DNA of 64,000 nucleotides from Raphanus sativus (Eukaryota > Streptophyta > Magnoliopsida > Brassicales > Brassicaceae). A program made the translations under genes and the position numbers. Under the pieces are notes generated by a model. The model searched no databases, was not told where the DNA came from, and was given only the letters and a program-made list of their open reading frames with translations. Below, in pieces: positions 47,007-59,758 of the stretch (its first letter is position 1; each line of letters starts with the position of its first letter). The DNA lies in assembly GCF_000801105.2 (NCBI RefSeq), contig NC_079516.1, positions 3,038,001 to 3,102,000 of the forward strand. The letters run 5' to 3'.

Positions 47007-50000
47007 TCACGGAAACGAGAACGATCCTCCAATCTGAGTAGAACCAGCAGGCGGATTAACAGCAACCCAAAGCAGCGAAATAGTGATGGCAACAAGTCCC
47101 GACCAAACATAAACAATGGTCGGAGTCTTTCCTCTTCTTCCCATAAGCCCTTTAGCAAAAGGATAAAGATGAGCCAACACCCAGAAGCTAAAGAACACTC
47201 CTCCTATCAACTTACTCCACTGCGGAATCACACTGTATATCGTTCTGCTGAACCCCACAGCGATAGCTATCAGATTCACCATCATGATCGTGATCGGTGG
47301 GATCATCAGAGACGTCCATTTCACTACGTAAAGATCCGCAAACTCGTCGTCCACGTCGTCTCCTCCTGATTTAGACGTCAACGTGAAAGAGATCTCGATT
47401 CCAGCCACCACTTTGAGCAAGCCTTGGATGACAGCAGCTAGATGAGCGCTTGTCCCTCCAATGAGCCAGAACTGCTCGTTTCTCCACCATTCTTCCAATT
47501 CGATTCCTGACCATTTGATCTCGAGGAGAGCTAGTAAACACAATGTAATGGAGATGATCAAGAGGTAAATAAGGAACGTGACGTTGAGCGTTTGGACTAT
47601 GAACTGTCCCGAGAAGAGCGAGAGCGCAGGGAGGAAGCAGTAGACGATGAGGAAGATCGACGTGAAAGGATAGATTCCGACGTTGAGGTAAGCTATTCTC
47701 TGGAGGATCTTCATCCTCGGGCTGGCCAAAAAGGCGTTGTTTCTCGAGAAGAAGATCTCCACCGAGCCGGTAGCCCAACGCAGAACCTGGTGGAGCCTAT
47801 CCGTCAAGTTGATAGGAGCCGTGCCACGGAAGGCATCACGTTTCGTCACGCAGTAAACCGACTTCCATCCTCGGTTATGCATTCTATAACCGGTCACAAC
47901 GTCTTCGGTCACAGACCCGTAGATCCAACCGATCCTAGACCCCCACTCGGTTTTATCTTCGTACCAGCATGAGATTACTGCAATAGCTTCCGCTACCGTA
48001 GACGCATCGAGAAGCTCACGAGGGATGGTGAGAGCTCCAGGAGGCCGTCCGTTCTGCACGGCCGGGTGGTCTGCGAGCGGACGGCCTTGGAACTCTGCCA
48101 CAGGGATCGAATCTATAAGGAACGTCGAGTTTCCAAACTTTTTAGGAACCAAAGAAAGACTCATCTCTTCATCATCATCAGAGTCGCCACCACCACCACT
48201 CATTCTCAAAGATCTGTTTTCTTCAGCGACACGGCTCTTCTTTTGCTTGCGGCGGAAGCAACAGCTACAGAATCCAGGACTGTGTTCTTTAGACCGCGGC
48301 GGATCGAATCCGTACAAGGCGATTCTTCTGAAGAGACAACCCGTTCCGACGTAAACCGGACCCATCAAACCATCGAGAGCTCTCATGTTGACGTCGAAGA
48401 AGACAGTGTTGTGATTAGCATACCGATCAGATGGGTCAATGCCTTCGAACCGTTGCGGGAACTGAACGTAGCAGAGCCTGTCGCCGCCACGGTCCATCAT
48501 GAAGCACATTCCTTCTCTCAGAGCTTGAGAGTTGTATATGTAGTGATCACAGTCGAGATTTAATATGAATGGACCGTTGGACATGATTGCGGATGCTCGG
48601 ACCAATGCATTCATGGCTCCTGCTTTCTTGTTGTGGTCATAGCCTGGTCGTTTCTCACGAGAGACGTAGACCAGCAGAGGAAGACGGATGTCGACATCTG
48701 TAAGATCTAAGAACCCTTCGGATACTCCATGCAATGGCTCATCACTAGGAGGCTTCAACATCACCTGCATTTATCAAAAATTTGAACAATCATGTATCTT
48801 AGCCATGAGAATGGGAGCAGTTTTCGGTTTGAATTTGATTTGGATATTTTTGTTTTCAGGTTTTAGGTTTTTGGTTCCAGACATTTATGAACCGTTCAGT
48901 TATTTAAAAATTTTGGTTCGGTTATTTTGGTTTTCGGTTTGAATAGCAAAATTGGGAACAAGTAAATATCTGAAAAACTTTGAGTCCGATTCGGGCCTAG
49001 TTCTAGTTTTTCGGATAATTTCAGATAATACGGATAAATACATTGGATAATTCAGATTTTTTTACATTAAATATATATCGTAATTCTGGTCGTTCTAACT
49101 GTTGGATAACTTAGATAAATTTAAATATTTAGGGTAAAAAATATTTGAGTTTTCAGGTAGTTCAGTTTATAAATATTATTTTAGGATACTTGTTTATTAG
49201 AAACTAAATATAATTGATATTTATGAAATTCAGTTGAGTTTCGGTTTTCGGTTATTTTGGTTTGGTTTCAGTCTGGATATTTATGAAATTCAATTGAGTT
49301 TCAGTTTTTGGTTATTTTGGTTTGGTTTCAGTTTCGGTTCTAGATAGATGTGCCTAAGTCTAGAGATGACATAGACACTGAACTGAAACAAACCAAAATT
49401 CTTGTTCCTTAAAGAATATATATGAACTGAGAGGAAATGTTGTACCTGAATGATACCAGCATGGTCACTACGAGAATGATCAGGAGAAGAGTTTAACCAA
49501 GTTCCAGGCCAATGAGTACCATCAGCCATCCACGTAGCCTTAGGAATCTTAACCGGCTCCACGATCTCATCCTCTCTGTTCTGTCTCTGCTCCTTCATGG
49601 CCTTAATCTCTTCCCTCGCGTGATAAGCATCAGAACGTCGCCTGATAGAGTCAGGCAAGCCGTTGATCCGAACCTTGTACTCATCATACTCACGCTTCAC
49701 CCTTCTCCTATCCTTCACAAAGTCAGCCTTCACCTTGTTCTTGTAAGGATCTCTCTTCAGACTAAAATACGAATCCGGATTCCTCGGCTCGATGTTGTGT
49801 TTACGACAGAAAGGAACCCATATGTTTGCGAAACTAGCAGCTTCAGCCATGGCTTCAAACGTCAGAAGCGCTCCTCCATCGTCTGAGACATAGCAAGCTA
49901 GCTTTTCAACAGGGTAGTCAGCAGCGAGGATGGACAAGATGGTGTTGGAAGTGACGAGAGGAGGTTCTTTCTCCGGATCTGCTGTTGATACAAACATGTC

Positions 50001-51383
50001 TAGTCCAGGGAGATCAGACTTCCCTGTCGGGTTACTCGGTGTGGGGGTCTCAAACTTCTCTTTAAGAACGTTAAGATCTGTAGCTCGGTTGATAGGACAC
50101 AGCTTTGGAAGCTGATCAAGAAGCCAAGAGAAAGCAAACCAAAGCTCGCAAACCACAGACATCCCCCATAGCCATATTGCATCTGGGTTCTGATGCTTAA
50201 TCCTCCACATCAAGAACAGCGCAAGCACAACAATCCTGATAAATATCAAAAGCCTGCACAAGAAAACTTAAATATATTAATTAAAATATCAAGAAATATT
50301 TATATGGTATTATTGATTAGGTGGAGGCTTAGACCGTTTTTTTAACACCTTAACCGATTTTTTAAGAAAAATTCTTCTATAAAAATTGCTCTGTTTAGGT
50401 CTGATTAGAACATTTTTGAACAAAATAATGATATATTGGAATGATAAGAACAAACAGTATTCACACCTGTAAGGACTAATAACAGCAGCAGGAATCTGGA
50501 GCTTCCGAGTAAGCGGTCTCCACGGTCTGCTCATAAGATCTTGCGGCCCCATACCGTGACCATCCTTCTCACTACCTAAGTTCCCATCCTTTGTCCAAAA
50601 AGCATTACCGTAACCATAAGTCCCGCTCGTCTCAAACAACCACCGGTTATGATCAAAATCCCCGGTTTGACTCCTCATCAAACCGGACTTAGTCGACTTC
50701 ATCAACGACAATCTCCTCTCCATCTTCGAACCAAAACCACCACCAGAAGAAGAAGGTGGAGGAGGAAGCATAGGCCGTTGCTGCTTCTGCACACTCTTGT
50801 TGTTGTTCTCAGCCAAATCAGTCAGATCCGTGTTCCTATAAGGCTCCTTACACCCGGGACAGATCCCGCCGCCAGTTTTCACCGCGTCGACAAAACAGTC
50901 CCTACAGATTTTGAAATCACACTCGCAAGGGAGAAGGTCCTGACCCCTCTCGTCGCTCATCACCTTCACATCGCATCCGGGAACCGCGCAGGAGGAGCCT
51001 TTCGCGCCGGCCATCTGCGGATGGCTGGTCTCGGAGTCGATGACCTTGTCCATGAGATGAGCGCGCGTGACGCTGTTGAAACCTCCGGTGAACAGGGAGC
51101 TGGACACGTACTGCTCCTCGACCTTCTGGGAGATGGACGGGTCCATGGGCTGGTTGTCTGGAGTCGGAGGGATGTGGACGGTGTAGTTGGTGAAATCGAC
51201 GCTTCCGAGTTCGCTGTCGAGGTCATCTCTCGAGTAGTTGACGTAGCGTCCGGAGGAAGTTCGTCGAGCGAATGTGACGCCGGACGGCTGCTGATGCTGC
51301 TGGTTCCTGGCGGCTGCTTCGGCGGCGTCGGAGTTTGTTGATAGATTGGATCTACTGTTTGTGAAATGATTATTAGACGCCAT
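47007..51383 (-). CDS. CSLD3: Cellulose synthase-like D3
   Basis: A processive family-2 glycosyltransferase that makes beta-1,4-glucan in tip-growing cells; the Arabidopsis mutant (kojak) has bursting root hairs. Three exons (51383-50467, 50253-49446, 48764-47007) join in frame to 1160 residues. The N-terminus is Ser/Asn-rich, followed by a RING-like zinc cluster at about 130-185 ([26 protein letters not shown]). Two membrane helices follow ([33 protein letters not shown]). Catalytic motifs are complete: [34 protein letters not shown] and QVLRWATGS. Six or so C-terminal helices end at GGSFSFP. The leader carries a candidate splice donor (CTCTCAG|GTAAC at about 51688), so a 5'-UTR intron is likely. 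Sequence and location fit At3g03050. No lesion seen. Confidence 0.95.
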
Positions 51384-53037
51384 GATGATCGTCTAGTTTA
51401 AATATCCACCGGACTTTTGTAGCCGGTAGATCCCTGAGAGATAGTTAAAAAGGTCATTGTCATAGATTAGATAAGAACAAGTACAAGTAATCAATAGATC
51501 TAGACAAGAGCAAAGAACAAGATCTTATCATAAATTACACAATAAAGACATCGAAAAAGACAATGATCATTGTCTTATTACCCCCACCAAGAAAAATAAA
51601 AAGAGAGAAGCAGCTAAAGAGGGAAAACTCAAACATCATTAAGACCAAACAACTTTGATATACTCAGATTGTAAAGACAAATGTTACCTGAGAGACCGTA
51701 GCAGAGGGAGGTTGAGCTTCAGATCTTCCGCAGATGTTTGGAAGAATAAGAAAAAAAAACTTTTTCTTAATTTAAGAGATTGTTTTCTGACGAAGACGAA
51801 GTCACATGTGGTCGTGTTGCCCAAATTGAATTACGGAAGGATGAGAAGAATAAGAAGAGAGGAGGAAGGGACTTAGTCGTGAGACCAAATACATCAGCAC
51901 TACTACTGTTTCACGCTATGATGGCAACCATTGCCTCATTTTTTTATTATTCCGAGATCTTACAGAAATTATAAACTTATATATATATATTATAATTGAA
52001 GAAGAAGAAGAAGAGATGAGAATGACAAAAATATACAAAGATCTCTGCTCTTTGATTTTTTTTATTTTTTTTTTTAACTGAGACGACGATGACTGTCAAA
52101 ACTCCGGCGAGAGAAAAGAAAAGCAGTTTTTATAACCTTTTCGTATTCTTTTTGAGTTGAGGTTTTCGGACAAGGTGGAGAGAGTCAAGACATATTAAAT
52201 TTTAATTATTTTTTATATAAGTAACGCGTTCGACGGATACGAGGGTATTTTGGAAAGTTTGGATAAAGTAACGCGGGAGTAGAGGGTGTTTTGGATATTT
52301 TGGCAGTGAAATAATGATCGCAAAGACATTGTTGGGTTGGTTTAACGTGTGTGCTTTTGTATAACACCGTCCATCAAAAACGTCAATCACGCATGTTGTA
52401 ACGGGCACAAGTAAACACCACTTAATTAATTGTTTATAGAGAGTAGTTAAAGGACAAAACCATATAATAAACGAAAATATGCTAATGTCACGCGTACACA
52501 CGTATTTTTCGAATGTTTTTTTTTTCATTTTATAATCCGTGATGAAATCTGAACCGAGCAAATCAAACCACTAAACGTCTTGGTCGAATCAAAACGCAGA
52601 CAAACCCAAGTTTAAAACATCATCACGGTCGACATCAAACTGAACAAGCATAAGGGAACATCAGCAAACGTCATTAGAGAGACCTGACAGTGTGCTGCAA
52701 ACAAGATCCATCCTCTCTGCACAAAACAAAAAGAAAAATATCAACTGCAAAAACCTCAAAACTATTTACAAAACAGTTTCACTGTACAGGGGATGTTTGG
52801 TATTAAAGGAGTAAACCGAGAAGCTAAACCGGTAAAACAGTTGACATTCAAACATGACATTTAACATAGTTTTCACAAAAAGGAGATAGGAGAGAATTGG
52901 AAACAGAGAAGTTAGCAAATAGATAGGAATCAACCTATATACCTTGGTGACCTTGGTTGGGCATATATACCTTGGTGATGATCTCAGAGTCTTCGTTGCA
53001 GTCCACTTCACTCATCGAGGAGCTGGACATTGCATTT
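51384..53037. promoter_or_regulatory. CSLD3 upstream region, also left arm of a tandem duplication
   Basis: Contains the presumed CSLD3 leader and promoter. The segment 51650-51940 is highly similar to 54640-54890, and 52490-52740 to 54985-55210. So this DNA is the first copy of a duplicated block that continues through the proximal F-box gene. No other gene seen. Confidence 0.65.
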
Positions 53038-54528
53038 TTACGAGTAGTCGAACTCTTCAATCATCTCTAAGACACGAGCGGCAAATCCACGGTCGTACTT
53101 AAGCGGTGCACGAACAACTTCTTCGATATAGATATTCATCTCCTCCAAACAAGGAAAATAGTCCAAGAAGTGCTCTATCATGTTCAACTCTTTCATTATT
53201 CCCGTAAACCCTCTAATCACAAACATTTTCACCGGACATGATTTAAGCGAACGTCCTTTGTGCTTCTTGTAAATGCAGTCACAAGCATCCCCGCATTCGT
53301 TTGTCACACTGTGCACCAGACCCTACATAATCATATATTATATTGTTAAAGTAATTCAACACATGTTTCATGTTTTTTTTTTAATTTATAAAAACTCCCA
53401 CCTTAATGAGTAGAAACTCTAGCTGTGGACAGTTCCTTAGGAGAGCTGGCATTGCTTGCCACCCTCTATTCTCGTCACTCGTAATGAGTAACATCTTGAG
53501 GTTGTTGAACACAGGCATTGATTCACAGCATAAGGAAAGCACCTGAAAAAAAAAAAAACATAACTAGACATTTGGCAATTACTGTTTAAGCAACTAGACC
53601 AGATAGAAGAGAACAAACCTCGAGAGTACAAGGATGCAGGTGAAGTTCCCTGACATTTTGTAAGCCATTCATGAGCTTGACCGCATTACCAAACCGTAGA
53701 ACAACATCACCTTCTGACAAATACTTACGCGGCGCTCTTATTCTCCTGGTTTGATCATCGGTAAACGAAAGCTCGATTCTAGCCACTGCGACGTTGTTCA
53801 GTTTGACTAGTGGATAGTCCTCTGCAACATAATCGGAGTAAGCTAAGAAAAGCAGGTTTGGAGTGTCAAAAGAGATGCTCTTTGGGTTGTGAATGGCTTT
53901 CATTCCCTTGGTGTGAACTGTTAGCTTCTTGAGAGTTGAGCTAGAGACGGTATCAACCGCATCAATCCAGTCCACGCTAGTCATCTCTGCTTCCTCGAGG
54001 ACAGGGAAACAAGCGAGAAACCTCTCCATCTTGACATCACAATCCATGCTCATCATCTCCGAGGCAATGTGGAGACTCTTGAGCATCGGTAAGAGAGTCC
54101 CATCAGCTCCAACCCACCAACGAAGACCAAACTCGCTTGTTAGCTTCAGCTTCACAAGCGTCTTACTCACAAACATCTCTCGAGGGAGATAATACTCAAA
54201 GTTAATGGACAGATCAAGCTCAGAGACACCACGGCGCAGCGCATTGCATATCCAACCATCCACCACGATCTGGATCAACACCGACTTTGCACTTGAGAGA
54301 GAATCTCTTGATGGCAGAATCGCCCTGGAGAGACAATACAAGGTCCACAAAATCCATGAAGCCTTCAGGATGAAGAAAGACAGAGTCATCAACGTCGAGA
54401 ACGGGAACACGTGTAAACAGGTGACGCCATTTCTTGGAGAGAACAGAGGTCAGAGCAGCCTCCTTTGTGGTGAGGAACGATAGTATATGGGAACGAACAT
54501 CGTCTGGTAGAGCGCTCAAGAGATCCAT
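53038..54528 (-). pseudogene. F-box/FBD-type gene, proximal copy, frameshifted
   Basis: Same three-exon structure as the distal copy (54528-53619, 53542-53402, 53322-53038). The F-box start [19 protein letters not shown] is intact. Exon 1 is 910 bp, which is not a multiple of three as it should be. An extra base in the CGTGGTGGATGG stretch (about 54261-54268) shifts the frame after CKVGVDPDR and gives a stop about a dozen codons later. The conserved text resumes in the other frame at [17 protein letters not shown]. The final codons also end early, EEFDYS then TAA, where the distal copy continues for ten residues. Probably non-functional, though a truncated F-box peptide could still be made. 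Confidence 0.8.
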
Positions 54529-54639
54529 TTTTTCACTGCAGTAACACACAAAAGGTTCCTAAGGAAAAATCAATCCATTTTTACCCAAACAGTTCAAAGA
54601 CAACCCTAGTTAACAACTCTCAGTCCCTTTGAGATAGAT

Positions 54640-54890
54640 ATTCAAGATTGTAAAGACAAATGTTACCTGAGACCATAGCAGAGGAAGGTTGAGATGAGAT
54701 GTTTGGAGGAAGAAGAAGAAAACGCTTTTCTTAGTTTAAGAGATATTTTCTGACGACGAAGTCACATGTGGTCGTGTTGCCCAAATTGAATTACGAAAGG
54801 AGGAGGAGAAGAAGGGACTTAGTCGTGAGACCAAATTCATCAGCACTGCTACTGATACACGTTACGATGGCAACCATTTCTATAATTTTT
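54640..54890. repeat. Duplicated copy of the CSLD3 leader and promoter
   Basis: About 250 bp closely matching 51655-51940. It includes the same candidate donor context (minus strand TCTCAG|GTAACATTTGTC), the TCACATGTGGTCGTGTTGCC block and the ACTTAGTCGTGAGACCAAAT block. It lies directly upstream of the proximal F-box copy. Confidence 0.8.
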
Positions 54891-55286
54891 TTTTTTATTA
54901 ACGGGAGGCAAGTAAACACCATTAATAAGCTTAATTTAAAAAAAGAAATTCTGCTAATGGCACGCGTATACACGTATATTACAATCACAGAATGTGTTTT
55001 TCGTTTTATAATCCGATAATGAAAACTTGAACCGAGCAAATCAAAACCACTAAACCTTCTTGGTCGAACCAAAATGTAGACAAAACAGAGTTTTAAAACA
55101 TCATCACTCACTCAGTTTCTGTCAACATCAAAAAGGAAAAACTAAACAAACGTCACTGGAGACTAGACAGCGTGCTGCAAACATGATCCATCCTCTCTGC
55201 ACAAAACAAAATTAAGTATATTATTAACAATAAAAAATGCTTGGTACCATAGGAAGAAATAATCGAGTAAACCGAGAAGCTAAACC

Positions 55287-55507
55287 GGTAAAACAGTTGA
55301 TTTTGGGAGTAAATAAGGTACGAAAGAGGTAGGAATCAACACAAAAGACACTTTAAATAATTGGGTAAACTTTGTTAGGCATCTAAACCGAGAAAACCGA
55401 GAAATAAGGTAAAACAGTTGATTTTGGGAGTAAATAAGGTACCAAAGAGGTAGGAATCAACACAAAAGACACTTTAAACAATTGAGTAAACTTTGTTAGG
55501 CATATCT
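55287..55507. repeat. 121-bp tandem duplication downstream of the distal F-box gene
   Basis: The block beginning GGTAAAACAGTTGATTTTGG at 55287 recurs at 55408 with few changes. It lies just past the stop codon of the distal F-box gene, likely in its 3' UTR. Confidence 0.85.
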
Positions 55508-55549
55508 ACCTTGGTGATGATCTCAGAGTCTTCATTGTGCAGTCCACTT

Positions 55550-57130
55550 TCACTCATGAAGGAGGTGGACATTGCATTTGTACGAGTAGTCGAACTCTTC
55601 AATCATCTCTAAGACACGAACGGCAAACTGACGGTCATACGTAAGCGGCGTAGGAACATCTTCTTCGATATAGATATTCATCTCCTCCAAACAAGGAAAA
55701 TAGTCCAAGAAATGCTCTATCATGTTAATCTCTTTCATCGTTCCCGTAAACCCTCTGATCACAAACATTTTCACCGGGCAAGACTTGAGCGAACGTCCTT
55801 TGTGCTTCTTGTGAATGCAGTCACAAGCATCCCCGCATTGTTTTGTCACATGGTGCACCAGTCCCTGCAGAAACAAAAAGGTTATATTGTTAAGTAATTT
55901 CAACACATGTTTTTTTTTTAATTTATTTATAAAAAATCCCACCTTAATGAGTAGAAACTCTAACTGTGGACAGTTCCTTAGGAGAGCTGGCATTGCTTGC
56001 CATCCTCTATCCTCGTCACTTGTAATGATTAACATCTTGAGGTTTTTGAACACAGGCATTGATTCACAGCATAAAGATAGCACCTGAAAACATGAGAGCA
56101 AGAAACATAACTAGACATTAAAAAAAAATGTTAAATTTATTCAAATAAAAAAAAAAACTTTTTAGATCATGTGTGACTCTGTTTTATTTTTTATTCAGAG
56201 TATTAAACTAACCTCGAGAGTATCAGGATGCAAGTGAAGCTCCCGAACATTCCGAACGCCGTTCATGAGCTTAACCACATTGCCAAACTGCCTTACAACA
56301 TCACCTTCCGACAAATACTTACGCGGACCTCTCATCTTCCTGGTCTGATCATCGGTCACCGAAAGCGCGATTCGAGCCACATCTAGCTCGTTCAGGTTAA
56401 CAAGCGGATAGTCCTCCGCAACCCAATCAGAGTAGGCCAAGAAACGCATGTTCGGAGCGTCGAAAGAGATGCTCTTCGGGTTCAAAATGGTTTTCATCCC
56501 GGTCGCGTGGATACTCAGCTTCTTGAGAGTTGAGCTAGACACCGTATCGACCGGATCCACCCAGTCCATGCTTATCATCTCCGCTTCCTCGAGGACAGGG
56601 AAACAAGCGAGAAACTTCTCCATCTTGACGTCGCAGTCCATGCTCATCATCTCCGAGGCGATGTGGAGACGCTTAAGCATCGGTAAGAGAGTCCCATCAG
56701 CTCCAACCCACCAGTGAAGACCAAACTCGCTCGTTAGCTTCAGCTTCACAAGCGTCTTACTCACAAACATCTCTCGAGGCAGAAGATAATCTTCGTCCTC
56801 AAGGTTAATGGACAGATCAAGCTCGGTGACACCGCGGCGCAGAGCATTGCGTATCCAACCGTTGACACGGTCCGGATCAACACCGTCTTCACACTTGAGA
56901 GAGAATCTCTCGATGGGAGCATCACCCTGGAGAGACAACACACGGTCCACAAATGTCATGAAGAACCGCGGATGAAGAAAGTCAGAGTCATCAACGTCGA
57001 GGACCGGGACACGTGTAAACAGATAACGCCATTTCTTGGAGAGAACAGAGGTCAGAACAGCCTCTTTTGTGGTGAGGAACGATAGTATATGAGAACGAAC
57101 ATCGTCTGGTAGAGCGCTCAAGAGATCCAT
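55550..57130 (-). CDS. F-box/LRR (FBD-type) protein, distal copy
   Basis: A probable substrate receptor of an SCF ubiquitin ligase. Three exons (57130-56213, 56083-55943, 55864-55550) join in frame to 457 residues. The N-terminal F-box is [20 protein letters not shown] then [17 protein letters not shown]. Degenerate leucine-rich repeats follow ([40 protein letters not shown]). The C-terminal FBD-like part contains [18 protein letters not shown] and [18 protein letters not shown]. An in-frame ATG seven codons upstream (57151) is possible, but the F-box begins better at 57130. Targets are unknown. By place it matches one of the tandem pair At3g03030/At3g03040. Confidence 0.88.
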
Positions 57131-57769
57131 TTTTTCACTGCAGTAACACACAAAAGGTTCCTAAGGAAAAATCAATTTTTACCCAAAACAGTTCAAAGAC
57201 AACAACCATAGTTAACAACAACACCAAAGTAAGAAACCACACAGGGCAAGTTGATTCTGAAGACACTTACCTTTGGTAACAGAGAGTAAGAGGAAGACAA
57301 AACACTGAAAATGCAAAAACCTTTTGCAGCAGTATCGACACTTTGAATTAGGGCAACTTTCGGTCCTTTTGAAAAGGGAGAGAGTGAGGGCAGTTTCGGA
57401 TGTTCTGTCGGTAAAAATGGTAATTTCTTTCCTTTTATTTTTTCTCAATACATATGGGTCGAACCGGATTATATATAGGGAAGGACAGAGATATTCCCGT
57501 TCCCAAACAGAAGACTATCTTCGCCTTTAATTGTTAAAAAACAGTTCAGAGAAAAAGAAGACTGTTTAACCGTTGCTCAGCCGCCGGGGAGATTAAGGTA
57601 ATGTAAAAAAAAAACTCTCTAACTAAGTAACTAGTCGGATTGTAAACGTATTTTCGATTTAAAGTTGGTGGTGTCCTAGAATCGAACTCGAGCAATCCAA
57701 GTAGCTTTATCGTTTAACTTTTTTGCTCACTTTGTATTAATTGAGTATACTTTTTGTTCTTGAAGGGTG
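57131..57769. promoter_or_regulatory. Divergent upstream region, F-box gene and PTH2
   Basis: About 640 bp between outward-facing genes. A plus-strand TATATATAGG run lies near 57471. A GGTAATGT donor-like site near 57597 and a TTGAAG acceptor before the PTH2 ATG suggest a spliced PTH2 leader. No other gene. Confidence 0.4.
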
Positions 57770-59089
57770 ATGGATTTGATGTGGTTAACTGCCTTACTCC
57801 TTGGAGCTGCACTTGGATATTACGTCAGCACTCTACGACGCCGTATCTTCGTCCCCTCCTCCAAATCTGTGGCCGAGTCTAGTGGAAACAAGAAGACTAA
57901 GTCCAAGGAACCCCTAGAGATTGAGAAACTGACTGACTCCCGCAAAAGATTCAAAATGGTTTGTACCCTTGCTCTTTACCTATTTCTATATGTATAGACA
58001 CTAGGCTGAATATGAATTTTCTTCTTTGGGCTTTGTATGTGTAGGTTTTGGTAGCGAGGAATGATCTTAAAATGGGTAAAGGCAAGATTGCAGCTCAATG
58101 CAGGTAGTTTTGTTTATCTCTTTTTAGTCTTTTCAACCACGCCAAGCCTTTACTAATTCCTTTTATTTTTGGTCTGCATTGTGTGTAGTCATGCAACTTT
58201 GGGTTTATACAAGAAACTCCTTCGACGAGCGCCAAAAGCCTTAAACAGGTTAAAAACTAGATGACATGTCATCATAGTCTACCTCAGATCCTTTGTTAAA
58301 GGTTTTCTCTTCCTACCAAAAAAAAAATTGACTTGCTGTTATTGCAGATGGGAGAATTCTGCACAGGCAAAAGTTGTTGTCAAAATCGAGAGTGAGGAAG
58401 AGATGCTAGCTTTGCGAGTAAGTTTACTTAAAGAATTCTGCTTGCCTCTTTTGCAAGATTGCAGATTGTTTAGTTTCTTGGACTCTGATTTAAGTTACAA
58501 ATTTCAACTTTTAGAGGCCAACGGAAATAGAAGAAAATTTCCTAGCCTCTTATGCTGACTGTTTAGATGATTTCAACATTAGAGTCAGAGAGCCTTAACA
58601 ATGTTGTTGATATTGACAGGAGAGAGCAAAGTCCCTTAAACTGCCAACCCATATCACCATCGATGCAGGAAAAACACAGATCGCTCCGGGTGAGTTTCCA
58701 TAGTTGCTGTCATTAGAAATCAACCTACTCTCAAGTTTCTTATCCTACTTAACCATAGTCTGAAAGAAAATAAGAGTCTAATGTGTATTGTTCTCTTTTT
58801 CCAGATTCAAGGACAGTAATGGCTATTCTTGGTAAGTTATCTATGATCAGTCAATCTTCTTTAAAAATTTATAAAAGGAGAAAAAGTTATGTAGTAGTTA
58901 GTACGAAATGCACTAGCTTAATAGCTGCAGCCTCTTTTAACCACTCTGTGTTTGAACTGAATTGGATGGAATCTAAAATAAATTCAGTTTTCGGCTACTA
59001 ATGAATTATTATTCACCATAAGATTATTTACTTGTGCAGGACCGGTGGATGTTGTTGATGATGTAACAGGTGGATTAAAGCTTATGTAA
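57770..59089 (+). CDS. Peptidyl-tRNA hydrolase II (PTH2) family protein
   Basis: Releases peptides from peptidyl-tRNA that falls off ribosomes. Seven exons (57770-57958, 58045-58103, 58189-58248, 58348-58417, 58620-58689, 58805-58831, 59040-59089) give 174 residues. An N-terminal hydrophobic segment (LMWLTALLLGAALGYYV) suggests a membrane anchor, as in human PTRH2. The catalytic fold is complete: VLVARNDLKMGKGKIAAQCS then HATLGLYK, WENSAQAKVVVKIESEEEM, LPTHITIDAGKTQIAPDSRT, and the end GPVDVVDDVTGGLKLM. Exon 6 is only 27 bp. The ATG at 57770 is the first usable start. Matches At3g03010. No lesion seen. Confidence 0.92.
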
Positions 59090-59758
59090 CAACTCTTAGA
59101 TTCAGTATTCAGACAATCTAGCACAAAGGAGAGAATGTTAGTGACAAAAAAAAATTTCTTCTTAACCATTTTTGGCAATTTTCAATTTAATTACTCGATT
59201 TTACATGAATTTGTACAATTACCTTACTTAGAAGATAGTCATATGATAATAATTGTTGTTTATCCCACCAAATATTATTAAGCTAATTAATTAGATTAGA
59301 GAATGTAATTTCACATTCATTCAAAAAAAAGAATTGGGTTAGAGAAAAAGAATTAATTAGGTTAACGTTAAAAATTTAGAACTCTCTTGAACATGTGTAT
59401 AAGCCTACCTATAGGGATTACATCTGCACCATTAATTTCAATATAAACAAAATGTAATGTTCCATATTTGTAATGCTCAATTTTGTAATACTTTTTTTGT
59501 TGCTACAATGTTCTACTAGTGCAATTGGTTGATTCGGACTCACACAGCAAAAGCTAATAAATAGTATTTTGCCCTAAAATGATGTAGCTTTCTGTTCAAG
59601 CTATCAAAGTTTCATCAGAGAAGATATGAAACAGTACTTCACAAACTACTACACAAACACATTGAAATCAGAATATGCAAGAAGAAGATGATCAAACGAA
59701 TCTTCTAGAAACAAAAGAAACAATCTCAAAAAAAAAATCCAAATTATTAAACCTTTCT
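59090..59758. other. Convergent intergenic region
   Basis: AT-rich 3' flanks of PTH2 (+) and CML18 (-). No gene or repeat of note. Confidence 0.4.

Noticed and set aside
47592..48563. Long antisense frames over CSLD3 exon 3
   Set aside because: Opposite-strand shadows in a GC-rich exon. The minus strand encodes all the conserved glycosyltransferase motifs.
50649..51341. 230-codon antisense frame over CSLD3 exon 1
   Set aside because: Arg/His-rich shadow without homology. The real frame carries the zinc cluster.
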